Source: Porodaedalea pini (lineage: Eukaryota > Basidiomycota > Agaricomycetes > Hymenochaetales > Hymenochaetaceae). From it: DNA of 64,000 nucleotides. Position numbers and translations under genes: made by a program. The notes beneath the pieces are model-generated. The model saw nothing but the letters and a program-made list of their open reading frames with translations, did no database searches and was not told the DNA's origin. Positions 31,463 through 42,608 of this stretch are shown here, piece after piece (within the stretch, counting starts at the first letter, position 1; the number at the start of each line of letters is the position of its first letter). The stretch lies in the NCBI GenBank assembly GCA_002794775.1, contig NBAY01000050.1, positions 186,001 to 250,000 on the forward strand, read 5' to 3'.

Positions 31463-34400
31463 TCAAGGAAGTCCGGGATCAGAGTAGGATGGTGGTGCTT
31501 CATCCATTCCATTCTCCCGCATGCGTTCTATCACCTGTCTCAGATTCTCAACTTCCGCCCGTAAATTATCATCAACAGGAGGTGCCAATTGTCTCGAGTC
31601 TCTCCTGTCTGTGACCTCATTCTCGAGCGCAGGCTCATGGTTGTCTCCATCAACCCGAATCGTAGTCGACCCCGAGGGCTCCGGCGGGTTGATATGTGGA
31701 TCTGATTTGCGTACAGGTAGCATTGTGCTAATAGCCACATAAGCATGCGGCATGCGTGATTTACTGACTTGTAAGCTGGAGGGCGTTGCTTGGCTAGAGA
31801 GATTTGAGGGCTGAGAAGGTCCCTTTCCTTCTAAAGAACCAGTATAGAGAGTCGTCGCTAATGTTCCAGTCTGAACAGTCGATGTTGTATCCATTGGGTC
31901 TACGCGTGCATCATGTGGATGGCCTCTGCGAACTCTGCGGCGCCAGAGAACCACAGCACAGCCGATGACACAAGCAACGACAACTCCTGCTACAATTCCG
32001 CCGACGATAACACCTATTCTTGGCTTGTTAGACTTCGATGCAATCCCTCCCGGGTTTCCATTGGTCGGAGGGACGTTATTTCCATTGGCCGTGGTGTTGA
32101 TTGGCATGACTGTGGTACTTTTTGAGAATGAGAGACTTTGTCAAATGATATGATGTAGTTAATTTACTTCAATGCAAGTAGTGCAAACATCGCTCCCTGA
32201 GCAGGGCTAAAAGGAATCAGCAAAGTCTGCCGAAAGCATGCATACGGACGAACCTGTTTGCTCCGTTTCCGTTCATATTGATGATGGCTCCTGACGTTGG
32301 ATCATAGTTGGTGATCAGTGGATAAAAGTTACCCGGGGATAGACTGTTCGAAGTGACGTAGTCGTGCACTTGCGAAATCAGGAGGTCTCTGGTTTCGGAA
32401 CTCGTAACAGTCGAGGCTGCGAACATCATCCAGTCTTTGCGAAATGAAATGAGACTGGGATTTAATGCAGGTGATGCTGAAAACAACTGACTCGTCGATG
32501 AATTGTGAGGTTGTGCGTTGCTCAGTGGAACCCCATACTTATTTTGACCTGGCGATCGTAAGAAACCAAGTTCAGCCATGGGAATTGTAGACAAAACTGG
32601 TCTCACGTACTTGGTATAGTCTGGTAATATTCAGTCAAGGCCTCGTACACCGCATCCGATACCAGTCCGAGGTGGAGCATCTTGTCCGCATACACATTAT
32701 AGATTAGTCCACTTGTATTCGACAATCCGTAGAAGAAATTGACATGTGACTGGTCGGGAGCAAGTGCTTCGTTCTGCCATTCGCTGATAAAGGATGTCGC
32801 TGTGTCCTGTAAATTAACTTGAGTGCATAACCCACGCCGAGGCAGCTAGGAGCTCTTACATTGAAGCTCTTCTGGTCATCACTCGCACCCATGATCTCGG
32901 AAATTTTCGCCATGGCCGCGATGCCTATGATTCCCTTCAACGCAGTATTGGTCTGGTTGTCGTTCGAAAGAGCAGAAAAGGGAGAAAAGTCCGCTGATCT
33001 CCTGAATTGAAGGAGTACAGTTAGACATCTCATACATACTCTGTTCTTTTTTTGACTTACTGATTGGTTAGTGTAAGTAAGTTATCGCCCAGAAATTCAG
33101 CCCAGCGTTGAAGCATCGCATACTGAAAAGGTTAAGCAACGTTAGGTTGGTGGTAAGCAAGACCGAGCGTACATGGCTGCTGAGAAACGTTCCGTTTCCC
33201 GAAGCTTGCGAATAGGCCAGAGTCATTATCAGCATATTTGCAGTCTCTAGAGAAGGCGGTGAGGGGAAAATTATCATCTCAATAAAGCACTTCGTCAATG
33301 TACCTTCTACACCGTAATCATGTCCATCGTTAATGCCATCCGCCGTCGCGTTCGGGTACGCCGAGCCTTGAATCAGCCTAAATCAGCTTAAGCGGAGAAA
33401 GGAACCACGGATAGAAAAATGGACGTACCGATATTCTTTGCAGCGTAGCTCAGAGTATACGCCGCTGAGTCCTGGTACTCCAACAACGGCGAAAGAAGGT
33501 ATCCTCCTAGTTCAGGGTTGAGATACATAAAGATGGGAAAGGCCGCATACAACGTATCGACCGTATTAACGCTCATCGATGTCCTTTCGAACCGAGTTCA
33601 ACTCAGTGAGAGCATAGATTATGAAGTAAATTTAGAGACTATTACTCACCCAGTAGAGTCTGAACCGGCGCCGCCCATGTTCTTCATAAATATCTTCACA
33701 TCCGACATGTTCCACTCCCCGTCGCCGGTCTGGGATAGCGTGATGTCCATGCAGCCCATCGCCTGACGTGCACTCAGGGAGAGCAGGTGTACATAAGCCA
33801 GAGAGATTTGCTGGCCAGCTGCGGCTAGCTGCGCATCGAGTGTCGCAGCAATGGCTGCCGCACGCGAGAAATCATCCAGAAATGCCTTTGCCTGCAGCGA
33901 TGAAACATGTAACTTGACCATAGAAGGAATAGGGAAGAAGGAAAGACTTACCGCGGTTGATGTGTCATTGTATGTAGACAAGAAGTAAGGATAACGTTCC
34001 TCGATCGAGCCAGACGCGGTTTTATACTGTATTGATGGGCTGCGCACCACACCGATTGCCCAGACAGCTGGCTCCGGCGTCGACTGGACTTCTCCCCAGT
34101 CCACGGCGATACCTAAGACAGGTTGGTTGCTGGATACCGCGGTGACTGAGTATCAGACTTAAACAGAATAAACGCGCACGCACTTTCCGAATGTACTGAC
34201 TGCACGAGGTGTCGGGTCTGTTTTGTTTCCGAGAGAGAGACTTCTGTTAGCCGCATTTCCACGGTTGATCGTGTCTTCTGCGATCGCCCAAGTAGTCGTC
34301 GTCCCGCTGATCTACGCATCCCGAGTCCGAAATTCCCATGTAAGCTAATGGAGCTGAAAGTCTCTTCACATTGACAGTATGCCCGACGGACCTTCTTGAA

Positions 34401-35250
34401 CGAATAGTACTCCGTTGCATCCTGTGCGAAGCTGTTTGTTTCGGAGAACGGCTTCTGCGTCTGGAGCTGCATGCTTAGAACCACGTAATCACCGCTGTCA
34501 TCCGCCGTCCACTGGGCGATCTGAGATGTGTCGCCTGCGATGAACTCTGATGGAAGTCGATAATATGATGAAGAGAATCGGGATTCGGAAGAACACACGT
34601 ACCTCCTGAGATGTCCGAATACATTTGTAGGGAGTGTGAATTCCCGTCGGTCGAGGTTGCAGATATTGATAAATAGGTGAATGGGAGGGATTGGCGCACG
34701 AGGTCCGTCGGCTAAACACCCATATTGTAAACGAACAGACATAGCAGAGTGAACAGCAAGCTCCACATAAAGAGGAGAAGCTTACCTCAATCGGGCTGAG
34801 GAACGACACATTCATCTGCATGGGGCCCGCCGTAAGCTGAACGGACGTCTGCGTCGGCGTGAATTCAATCGCGGTCTGGTTGGCTTCCGATACGTTTGGG
34901 ATTGGTGCTGTACCTATGAGACGGTAGGCTAAACCATCGACCACTACAGATGCGTACCAGCTGGTAACCTACAACTTTGAAGTAATAAGCAAAGAAGACT
35001 GTGCAATGGCAACGGAGCTCACGGTGCCGTCGATGTTCCATAGGTTTGGCCACGTATGCACGTCAAACTGGGTAGGCCCGAAACCCTGAGGGAGCCAAGT
35101 ATTTAGATATGGTGAGCGGACAGCGAGCGGAAGAGCAGGAGGGCTGAAAGGGGTAGTTGTCCAACTAGAAGGCCCAGACTGAGAAGTGACTAGCAGAGCA
35201 ACGGTGCCAAGGACCAAGTAACGAAATATCAAGTAGAGGCGGGAAGGCAT
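31463..35250 (-). CDS. Glutaminase A-like protein with added transmembrane tail
   Basis: ATG 35250 opens a signal-type sequence (MPSRLYLIFRYLVLGTVALL). The enzyme part follows over many short exons: LPLAVRSPYLNTWLPQG (35130-35190), FIAGDTSQIAQWTADDSGDY, SARQAMGCMDITLSQTG, VDTLYAAFPIFMYLNPELGGYLLSPLLEYQDS, NATADGINDGHDYGVE, NMLIMTLAYSQASG, QRWAEFLGDNLLTLTNQ and SPAQGAMFALLAL. These match the DUF5127/DUF4965/DUF1793 arrangement of fungal GtaA, a secreted enzyme converting glutamine to glutamate and ammonia. Splicing at 32206-32155 (GTAAAT...AAAAAG) reads on in frame to NTTVMPINTTANGNN, a Gly/Asn/Ser linker, a transmembrane helix (IGVIVGGIVAGVVVACVIGC), an RRRVRRG stop-transfer, and a ~170-residue tail ending in a short coiled coil and a PPSYSDPGLP motif. 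It would therefore be membrane-tethered. Unspliced, the enzyme would end at LALK. Confidence 0.8.
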
Positions 35251-37044
35251 GGGAAGAGACGGAAAAGAAGAGAGCAAGGTTTTGCATTATGAGGCCCTTT
35301 CAAGTAGGGAAAGAGGCGGCGGTGGGGACAGTTGCGTGGACAGATTGATAATCAAGCACCTTTGATTATATGCTATTACTGCTCTCAGCGCGAAGCACAG
35401 GAGAACAGATATGGCCATCGTGACGGGACGTGATGTTGGCGCTCTTGACAGCTCGGACGTGTAGAAAGAATGACGATCGCGTGGCAAGCAGGGTTACAAT
35501 ACCATTTAAATTACGCCCCAACATTACTTAGTTTAGCTGTTGCCCATAATCAGGTTACTTCGACATCAATTGATGGCGGCCACACGGACCACTCTTGTAC
35601 AGTAAGTACTTGCTTTGACTCTGCTACCAATGACACTATCGCTACGAGATGAGCACAGCCGAAAACTACGGACCAGGATAGCACCAGAATGCGTGTCGTC
35701 TTCTGTTTGGCTTGATAGGAACCAGGCAAAAAATATGCAGGCAGTACGTGCATAAACAATCATCTCTTCGGAGTTCGCTCCATGTAATTCACTCCGAAAG
35801 AGTCTTTCAGTTTATGAAAAAAGGGAAAGGTATGTCAAGCTATTGCAACCTTTTCAAACATCAAGCCCTTTGAAGCGTCTGCCTAATGAACGCTTCACTT
35901 ATTTCTGATTCGCACTGCTTCAAGTTTCAGCCAGTGCTTCCCGTCTCGTGCATCCTCTTTCCTTCCTCGTCTCCTTCTCAGTAGCGCGTGCGTTCACATC
36001 TGGTGGTGAGTGCCCACGTTACATCATTTCTCGTGACTCTCTCAATCGAGCTGAGCCCACAAATTCATCATGTCTGAGAACTTCTCTTACAGGGCAAAGC
36101 AAGCCTCTGGTCCTGATGCCATCCAGCTCGGTGGTGGGCCATGAACATGGCGCCGGGCTAATTCTGGGCCATAAATTTACCCAGTGACTTGTGATCATCA
36201 CAGACAAATTTGTCGGTGATACACATCAAAATCATAAGTTGTACGAAGGAAGAAATGGTCTTCCTCAGACTGCTACGTTTTTCAGAGACTGTCCCAGCCA
36301 TCCTTTCTCTCCGACCCACATGTGAATATCAAAGAAATATAACTCCTGCGTGCAGCTGGCTCTATCGTATTAATATTGCCTGGACTGTTATGCAGGGCCG
36401 TCGTATTTATTTTTTTTTTCGTTGAAGATGAAGCCGCAATGCTACTTCTGGCTCCTTCAATAAATATGTTTCATCACGTCCCTTGACAGCGAAGACCGGC
36501 TTGCTTGCCTACACGTCCTGATTGTGCAATCTCTCGAAGGCTATTTCTGGATGTGCGTATATAGTTGGTCTAGTTCTACTAAGAGAAATTGATCCGTTTG
36601 TCTGCATCTCTCTCCCTTAGCAATGCATATGGGTCGTCGGAATAAGAAGCAGAGGCTTACATATATTACACCCTCTTCGCAAATCTGTGGATCAACTGAT
36701 CTGGCGTTGTAGAGAACCTTCTTACTGTAATCTCTCCCCCCCCCCCCTTACCGCTTTAATGTCATTATTGATACCATCTACGTGTACCAAAGTTTCATTC
36801 GATCTCTCATAGAGGTAACATGTTATCAAACGGAGTGATATAAATATTGACAGCAGATATACATATCGACGACAGATGGGCCTGAGGGGCCAACAAACGG
36901 GGTGCAAACTAAGAACTGTTGGGGTACAGGATGTTGTTCCTCGTGTACCAGAACGCTCGAACCTGGCGGAGATTCTTTAGGTATTAATATTTACCGTAAG
37001 TCCAAAGCAGATAAACGGTCGACGTACGATGCGCTTCCAAGGAC
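35251..37044. other. Intergenic with one copy of a diverged duplication
   Basis: Upstream region of the glutaminase and downstream region of the second 7-TM gene. The part 36340-36700 resembles 38780-39140. Mononucleotide runs occur at 36411-36419 (T) and 36738-36747 (C). No gene recognised. Confidence 0.45.
36340..36700. repeat. Diverged duplication, copy 1
   Basis: Shares ordered blocks with 38780-39140: GTTTCATCA(C/T)GTC, CTTGACAGCGAAGA, CTTAGCAATGCAT, TACACCCTC and others, interrupted by small indels. Identity looks like roughly three quarters by eye. It may be a segmental duplication that included a neighbouring gene, or an old mobile element. Confidence 0.5.
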
Positions 37045-38600
37045 TCAGGAAAACTCCATAGCACTAACGGATGTTGACCTGTAGCTCGTTCCCTCATTGA
37101 CTCCCAGCTCTCCGGCCTCTTTCAGATTGACCAGCAACCTGCAGCCGAGAATAGACAAAAGCGAGGGATTGCCCAGAGATGCTGTTAAAATGCTCAAGAA
37201 GGTGCTCTCTTCGGCGAGCCTGAAATCGACAATGTTTAGAATAGAACAGGAGACGGCACTTGGGCAAACAGTGAAAAGTGTTAGAATGTTCAATAGCAAA
37301 TGACTGCCAATAAGAACTTACAAAATGTAGTATATGAACTGGTCGGTGATGAGCACCTTGACAAGAGGGAACCCCTTGAGTCCTGAGGACAGCTTCCAAT
37401 ACTCTGCAGCATAGTAGAGAGCCGCGGCCATCAGTATAAGGCCGTATACCATAGGGATTATCCTTCAAAGAATTAGCAAAAACTGCAGGCAGTATATTGA
37501 CGCATGCATACCAGTCTACAACGCCCAAGAAGAATGGAACATCCCTAATATCGTTACAAACAGAAATATCCGCTGTAAGTAATGTGGTACTGGCTAAGGC
37601 ATTTTATCAAAACTCCATTCAACCGTTAGCAGTCGTTGATATAGACTCACTCTCCAAGAAAAGGGTAATGTAAATAGCAATGGCCAATTTACACACCACA
37701 TCCACGATAAACATCGTTTTGAAGAAAATATACACTTTCTTGTCTGAGCATGATAATTAGATGATACAAAATGGCATTGATTAGTCCTACCATGAGACGA
37801 CAGAGCTACTACTCTCGCCATAAGGATATCTAGATAATATAATTTTTAAGTACCTGGGCCTATTTTGTTTATAGACTAATGACGTACAATCAACCAGAAG
37901 GATAGTCAACCAGCCTGCCACAGTATAAGTTGCTGTTCCCTTTAGGAAATACCAACTGTAAGCTTACCGGCTATGCTTTTAGTCCAATTGGCAAAGAGAC
38001 CTGCGATTCACCACATTCATTTCATTTCTTAATTCAAAGCCGTGTGGCACCAACATCTAGGCAAATGATTGAATATTCCGGGTGGTGAGGATGGAGCGGA
38101 ATCAACTCACAATGTCAAACTGAGACCAAAAGTGCTCCCTTCAGGTGCACAGTCATTAAAACTGTAGAGAAAGAGCATGTCAACTCATGAACGCACAGTA
38201 TAGATTCAACAAGGCGCCCAGGATGCCAACATAGCGGTTCTTTGACGAGAGGAGTGTCAAACATAAAACAGTATGCTCTGAGAAGCTAGGCTCACGGAAA
38301 AGTAGATGATGTTAACCAAGCTTCTGCTAGATGTCTTCGAACAATAAATGGCGAAATAAATGTTGTTTGTAGAAATATAGAATTGAGTGCTCACCCAAAA
38401 GTATCTGACCTGGTTGTGAAATACATTTAATCAGTGCAATTGACTGTGGAGGTTCGAAGAAGTCCTTGCCTCCTTGTCCATCGTAGTCACTTAGGAACTG
38501 GTGAGTTTGGGGCCAAGATACGCAGAACAAAGATGGGAATTTACGAGTATCATAAACCAAGACAGTTACAATTGCCACTTGAAAATATTGGCCTGTAGTT
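37045..38600 (-). CDS. Second DUF6533-like membrane protein
   Basis: Reading right to left: VAIVTVLVYDT (38580 region, the family's first helix), CAPEGSTFGLSLTL (38150 region), LILMAAALYYAAEYWKLSSGLKGFP with LVKVLITDQFIYYIL (37440-37325), then a GTAAGT...GGCAG intron and the last exon with NILTLFTVCPSAVSCSILNIV, GNPSLLSILGCRLLVNLKEAG, ending at 37045. The order and the C-terminal (S/G)-R-x-(L/V)-x-NLKEAG box fit DUF6533/DUF6534-type proteins. The conserved NRY segment and the true start are not clear, so the 5' limit is approximate and one exon may be decayed. Confidence 0.5.
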
Positions 38601-38779
38601 ATTGACTATACAACAAAAGGCACGACGCTGGGGTCAACAGGTACGAAATCGGATCGAATGTGGGGTATCATTTACTAGCTAGAGACGTATGCAGTGGATA
38701 GGAGATAGAGTCTGGGTGCTTGAGGCACAGTAACGTACGCACTTTATGTGTCCTTGCAATGCGTAGCTATTTGACGGCT

Positions 38780-39140
38780 TCCAATGAATTCTTCTGCTTA
38801 CATCTGAATCTATCGCATTGGCTGTGTTGCTATGCAGAGACCTCTTTTTTTGTTCTATCGAAGATGACTCTCCAGCGCGTTATTTTTAGCGTCTTTGCGT
38901 CGCAGTCAGTACGTTTCATCATGTCTCTTGACAGCGAAGAATGGAATACGTACCTAGACGCCTTGATTGTCCGAATCTCTCAATACTCTTCCTGGATGCG
39001 CATATATTGTTGGCCTGGTTCTGTTGTTTGGAAGTTGATCAGTCTGCCTACATCGCTTCCCCTTAGCAATGCATCTGGATCATCAGGTTCAGGAGAAAAA
39101 TGTCGTACATGGTACACCCTCCTTCCAAGTTTGCATTGAT
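38780..39140. repeat. Diverged duplication, copy 2
   Basis: Partner of 36340-36700 in the same orientation, lying just upstream (- strand sense) of the second DUF6533-like gene. Confidence 0.5.
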
Positions 39141-40279
39141 CTTTGCATAGCTATCATTGTTCTGGAACAGACTTCGAGAGATCAGTCGAGCTGCTCACGC
39201 ATCTTAAAAGAAATCTCACTTGCTACGAGCAACGGCATCGAAATGTCGTCCTGTAAAGAAGAGGCTCAGACATGGAGTTTACTGAATGAGTAGCTCACTT
39301 GGCGCGTTGTTTGAGAACAGTGGGACCATGTTCGTGATGAAATTAAGTGAGAGAGGAAGCGCGTCAATGGCAGAAAACGTACTGGACGATGGCATGAATG
39401 CAATAATAGATAACTCAAAATAGAACGAGACGAAAAATTCAGCTCGCATGCCGAGTCGAAGGGAAAGTATCTGGGGGCGAAACCAAAATACGAGTGGCTA
39501 TCGAGCGTATACAGTATGTGAATTACACGCGTAGGAATGCACGCAAGCGTGGATAATACCACGTGCAATTAGAGCAGGTTTGTACATGATACATGACGCC
39601 TCCAAAACGCATAGCATGTCCGGATGAAGATGCTGTCACGTATAAAACGGGAAGCTCGCAGAACAAATTCGTAGTTAGGACAGATGAAATCGCATTGAAC
39701 CAAAAAAAAAAAGAAACAGACGGGCATGTCTCGGGCGTGATGAGTCGTGAATGCGATAGATGTCGTGACCTATCAGCAGGCGTCGTCAATCAGAAAACAC
39801 GACGTCAAAAATGTCGAAGCAAGAACGTACGAGATGAAGCATGGGATAGAAAAGCGAGAGTCAATGTCTGCCTCTGATAAATCAAGGTTGTCTACCTGAT
39901 TGTGGCGGTAAAGTTATTAGTTTATGTGTGTTCCACGAAGTAAACATAAAGAGATAGAGACAAAGGTCACGCACCTGGCCATAAGAAGCCGTGTCCTTCC
40001 TCACTGCCTGGCTCGACATACTACGTCCTACAACGCCAGTGCAGAGAGTAGACACGCAGAGACGACGGCCCCAGAAAAGAGAACGGGGACCATGTGGCTT
40101 GTGGCGGGACTGGGGTTCGCTGTCTCGACGTCAGTATCGCGAGTCGTGAGTCTAGATGGTGATGTATTGCGGTTGAATCGCTGAACGATATTTCGATTCT
40201 CAGGTCCAAAGAAGGATGGATCCTCATATATGTCGAAGGGAAGCCCGGCACCCATGATAAAAGAATATGATGAAGAGCG
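39141..40279. other. Intergenic, nothing firmly recognised
   Basis: Short open frames on both strands (for example 39593-39877 +) lack family signal. A short A run lies near 39702-39713. Confidence 0.35.
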
Positions 40280-41172
40280 GTGAGTGAAGTGGAGATGGAC
40301 AAAAAAGAGAGGGCACTGCAGAATAAAGACGGATGTCAGCGTCCAGAGGATCTATATAAGCTGCGCACGGCGTGGCGCACTTCGCACTCTATCGCGGATC
40401 CCAAAGAGCGCGAGATCTTCGATAACTCGCAGACAATTGTAAAAGAGAGATGTACCAACAAAAGCAGCTTGCGATGTGCCGCTGATCTAACCCTGATGAC
40501 TGACCTGGCCTCTCAGCAGCGCGTCTTGAAGCGGGAGGACGTACGAGCGATGGCTGCGCAGATTATCGGCGATGAAAGAAGACGCTTGGGCGTGGTGCTC
40601 AAAGTTGGAAACATTTTAGAAGAACATGAAGCTGTGCGTAGAGAATGCTACGCGCGAGGAATTTCTTTGGGCGAAAACAATAAGAGCCTGCTCTTTGTCC
40701 GAGGATGAAGAAGACAAAAAGGACCGTACCGTGCTTATTGAAGGACGGGCTCGAGGCATGCTAGTCCTTCTCGCTTCAAAATCCAGAAAAAATTTTAACG
40801 TTTCAATTGTCGCCGATCCATCGTGGAATGTAGCCTCGCCTCCGATCGACAAGTGAGCATTGCATATCTCAACAATAAGGCCGGGTCCCTTAAAGTTAAA
40901 GCAACTGAGCTGTCTCGGCGACTGAGAAGGGACGGAGAGAAGTTCGAAGTGCGAATTGAAGAACCGGAGAATGCCGTGATTCTGATCACATGCATACCGG
41001 ACCCGCCAAAGCCTGGAAACGTCCTCATATTGTGCACAAGCAGGCAATGAACCTGAGAAAAGAAGATGAAATAGCAGAAGACGAGCCTGTTCTGTTACTA
41101 CATAGGCATTATCGTAATAGTCCGACAGAAAAGTGGCAGTTTACGTTCGTAAAACGTCCCAAAAGTAAATAA
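40280..41172 (+). pseudogene. Unrecognised charged protein, probably frameshifted
   Basis: Four overlapping + frames join into one plausible charged, helical protein: RVLKREDVRAMAAQIIGDER, then IEGRARGMLVLLASKSRKNF, then KVKATELSRRLRRDGEKFEV with PENAVILITCIPDPPKPGN, then LRKEDEIAEDEPVLLLH and KWQFTFVKRPKSK at the end. The frame changes near 40680, 40855 and 41030 have no obvious introns, so decay or sequence error is likely. No family recognised; no signal peptide or membrane segment. Confidence 0.3.
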
Positions 41173-41227
41173 GATCAGGTCCACGATACACTTCGTGGCA
41201 CTCCTATCCACATTTACCACCAACAGT

Positions 41228-42608
41228 TTAGAAAGCCCGATGTCCGGTGATGCGCGAGCGCCTCACACGTTCTACGAACCGACGGTCCAAATCCGCTGCG
41301 AGTGCGAGCTCTGCGTCGTGAATCGAAGTATCATCCTTGTCCTCAGAGTTCGTATCGCGAGCCAGTCGAGAGCGGAAGAGACCGAGCTTCGCTGCGACGG
41401 ATTTGGCTTTAGACGTGTTGCCCTTGGCGGTCGAAGTGGCATCTTCCGCAGGGTCGGTATCACTCTCTGTGCTGCCTGAGTCTGCACCTGTGTTAGAACT
41501 CGCAGTAGCGGATGAAGCGGCGGGAGAAGTGGCGGGAGAAGTAGCAACAGCTGCGGCCGAGTCGGTAGCGGTGAGAGAGGCTGTGTCAGCTGCGGTCTCA
41601 ACCGAAGAGTCAGTCTCTGTTGCGTTTGCATCATCTGCAGTCGATTCAGTAGCGCTTGCATCGGCAGTCGCGTTTGAGGCAGTCGCGTTAGCACTCCCCG
41701 CATTAGTTACTGATAACGAAGATAAGAGATTAGAACAACGTCATTGGATGGAACAAATATACGAACCAGCGACGCAGCCGCCAAAAGGACCTGCTGCAGC
41801 AGAATTACGGCAGCGTACGAGGCATGCATCAGCGTTTGCACCACCAGTGCAAGTTGACCCAGCTGGCATCTCTGTCCATAGACAAAGGCAATTATTTATA
41901 AGTTTATCCCACCGATGAAACATTGACCAAAAGAAGAAACGTACGGGCGACAAGTGCGAAGTCGGTTGCCTTTGCGTTACTACGTGAGTTCTGACCTGGA
42001 ACGTTTGTCGTGACGGTCATAGCCGCAAAGCTAGTGCCCGTAGCGTCTGTCGAGACTTCGCATGTGTACGGACTATGCAATCGCGTCAATATTTAGAAAA
42101 ATAGTCTCGAAGGAGTGACCTACCCGGCGCCATCCCCATTCACCTGATGGAGCGTCATGCTAACCGTGCCGGACGCATCTGCAGATGGGAGACCGGCAGA
42201 TACGGCGGCTACGATTCAGAAGTAAGCATACTAGTTTAAATAAGTACACAATGAAACCCTACCGTCCAGCTGCGTCGAAACGTCATTATTTCCGCCGGCG
42301 AGGGTTCTCCCGCACACACCAGCATTTCCATTTTTAATCTCTTGGTCACGGATGATGCTTGTGTCTTGCTGCTCCGCATCAAGTCCGAGACAGGAAAGAA
42401 AGAGTTAGCTCGGAGATGAAAGAAATGCAAGAAGACAAAAACGTACCTGAAAGGGATTGCGCTTCGTTCCATCGCGCGGTGTGCTTGCAATGACACCGAA
42501 GCCTTGCCCGTTAACGCCGTTAGTACCAGTGACAGCCGTAAGTACGCCATGGGCATGCACATGCAGCGCGAGTGCAAGAAGGGGGAAGAGTTGGAGAATG
42601 AGCTTCAT
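41228..42608 (-). CDS. Egh16-like secreted protein
   Basis: ATG 42608 starts a clear signal peptide (MKLILQLFPLLALALHVHA) followed by HGVLTAVTGTNGVNGQGFGV and STPRDGTKRNPFQ. After an intron come DTSIIRDQEIKNG and VCGRTLAGGNNDVSTQLD, then SMTLHQVNGDGAG, PYTCEVSTDATG and a Cys-rich end (GSTCTGGANADACLVRC). These are the hallmarks of PF11327 (Egh16/Gas1-like), extracellular proteins of fungi that are often expressed during surface or tissue penetration. A His directly follows the predicted cleavage site. The last exon is a long Ala/Thr/Ser/Asp repeat-like tail and a basic end (FVERVRRSRITGHRAF), stop at 41228. Introns are short; no stop seen. Role here unknown. Confidence 0.75.

Noticed and set aside
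41272..41703. Long Leu/Pro/Thr-rich ORF opposite and out of frame with the Egh16-like tail, and its + strand Ala/Val-rich counterpart (41337-41918)
   Set aside because: Low-complexity shadows of the Ala/Thr/Ser-rich coding tail, which reads through to the gene's stop in another frame.
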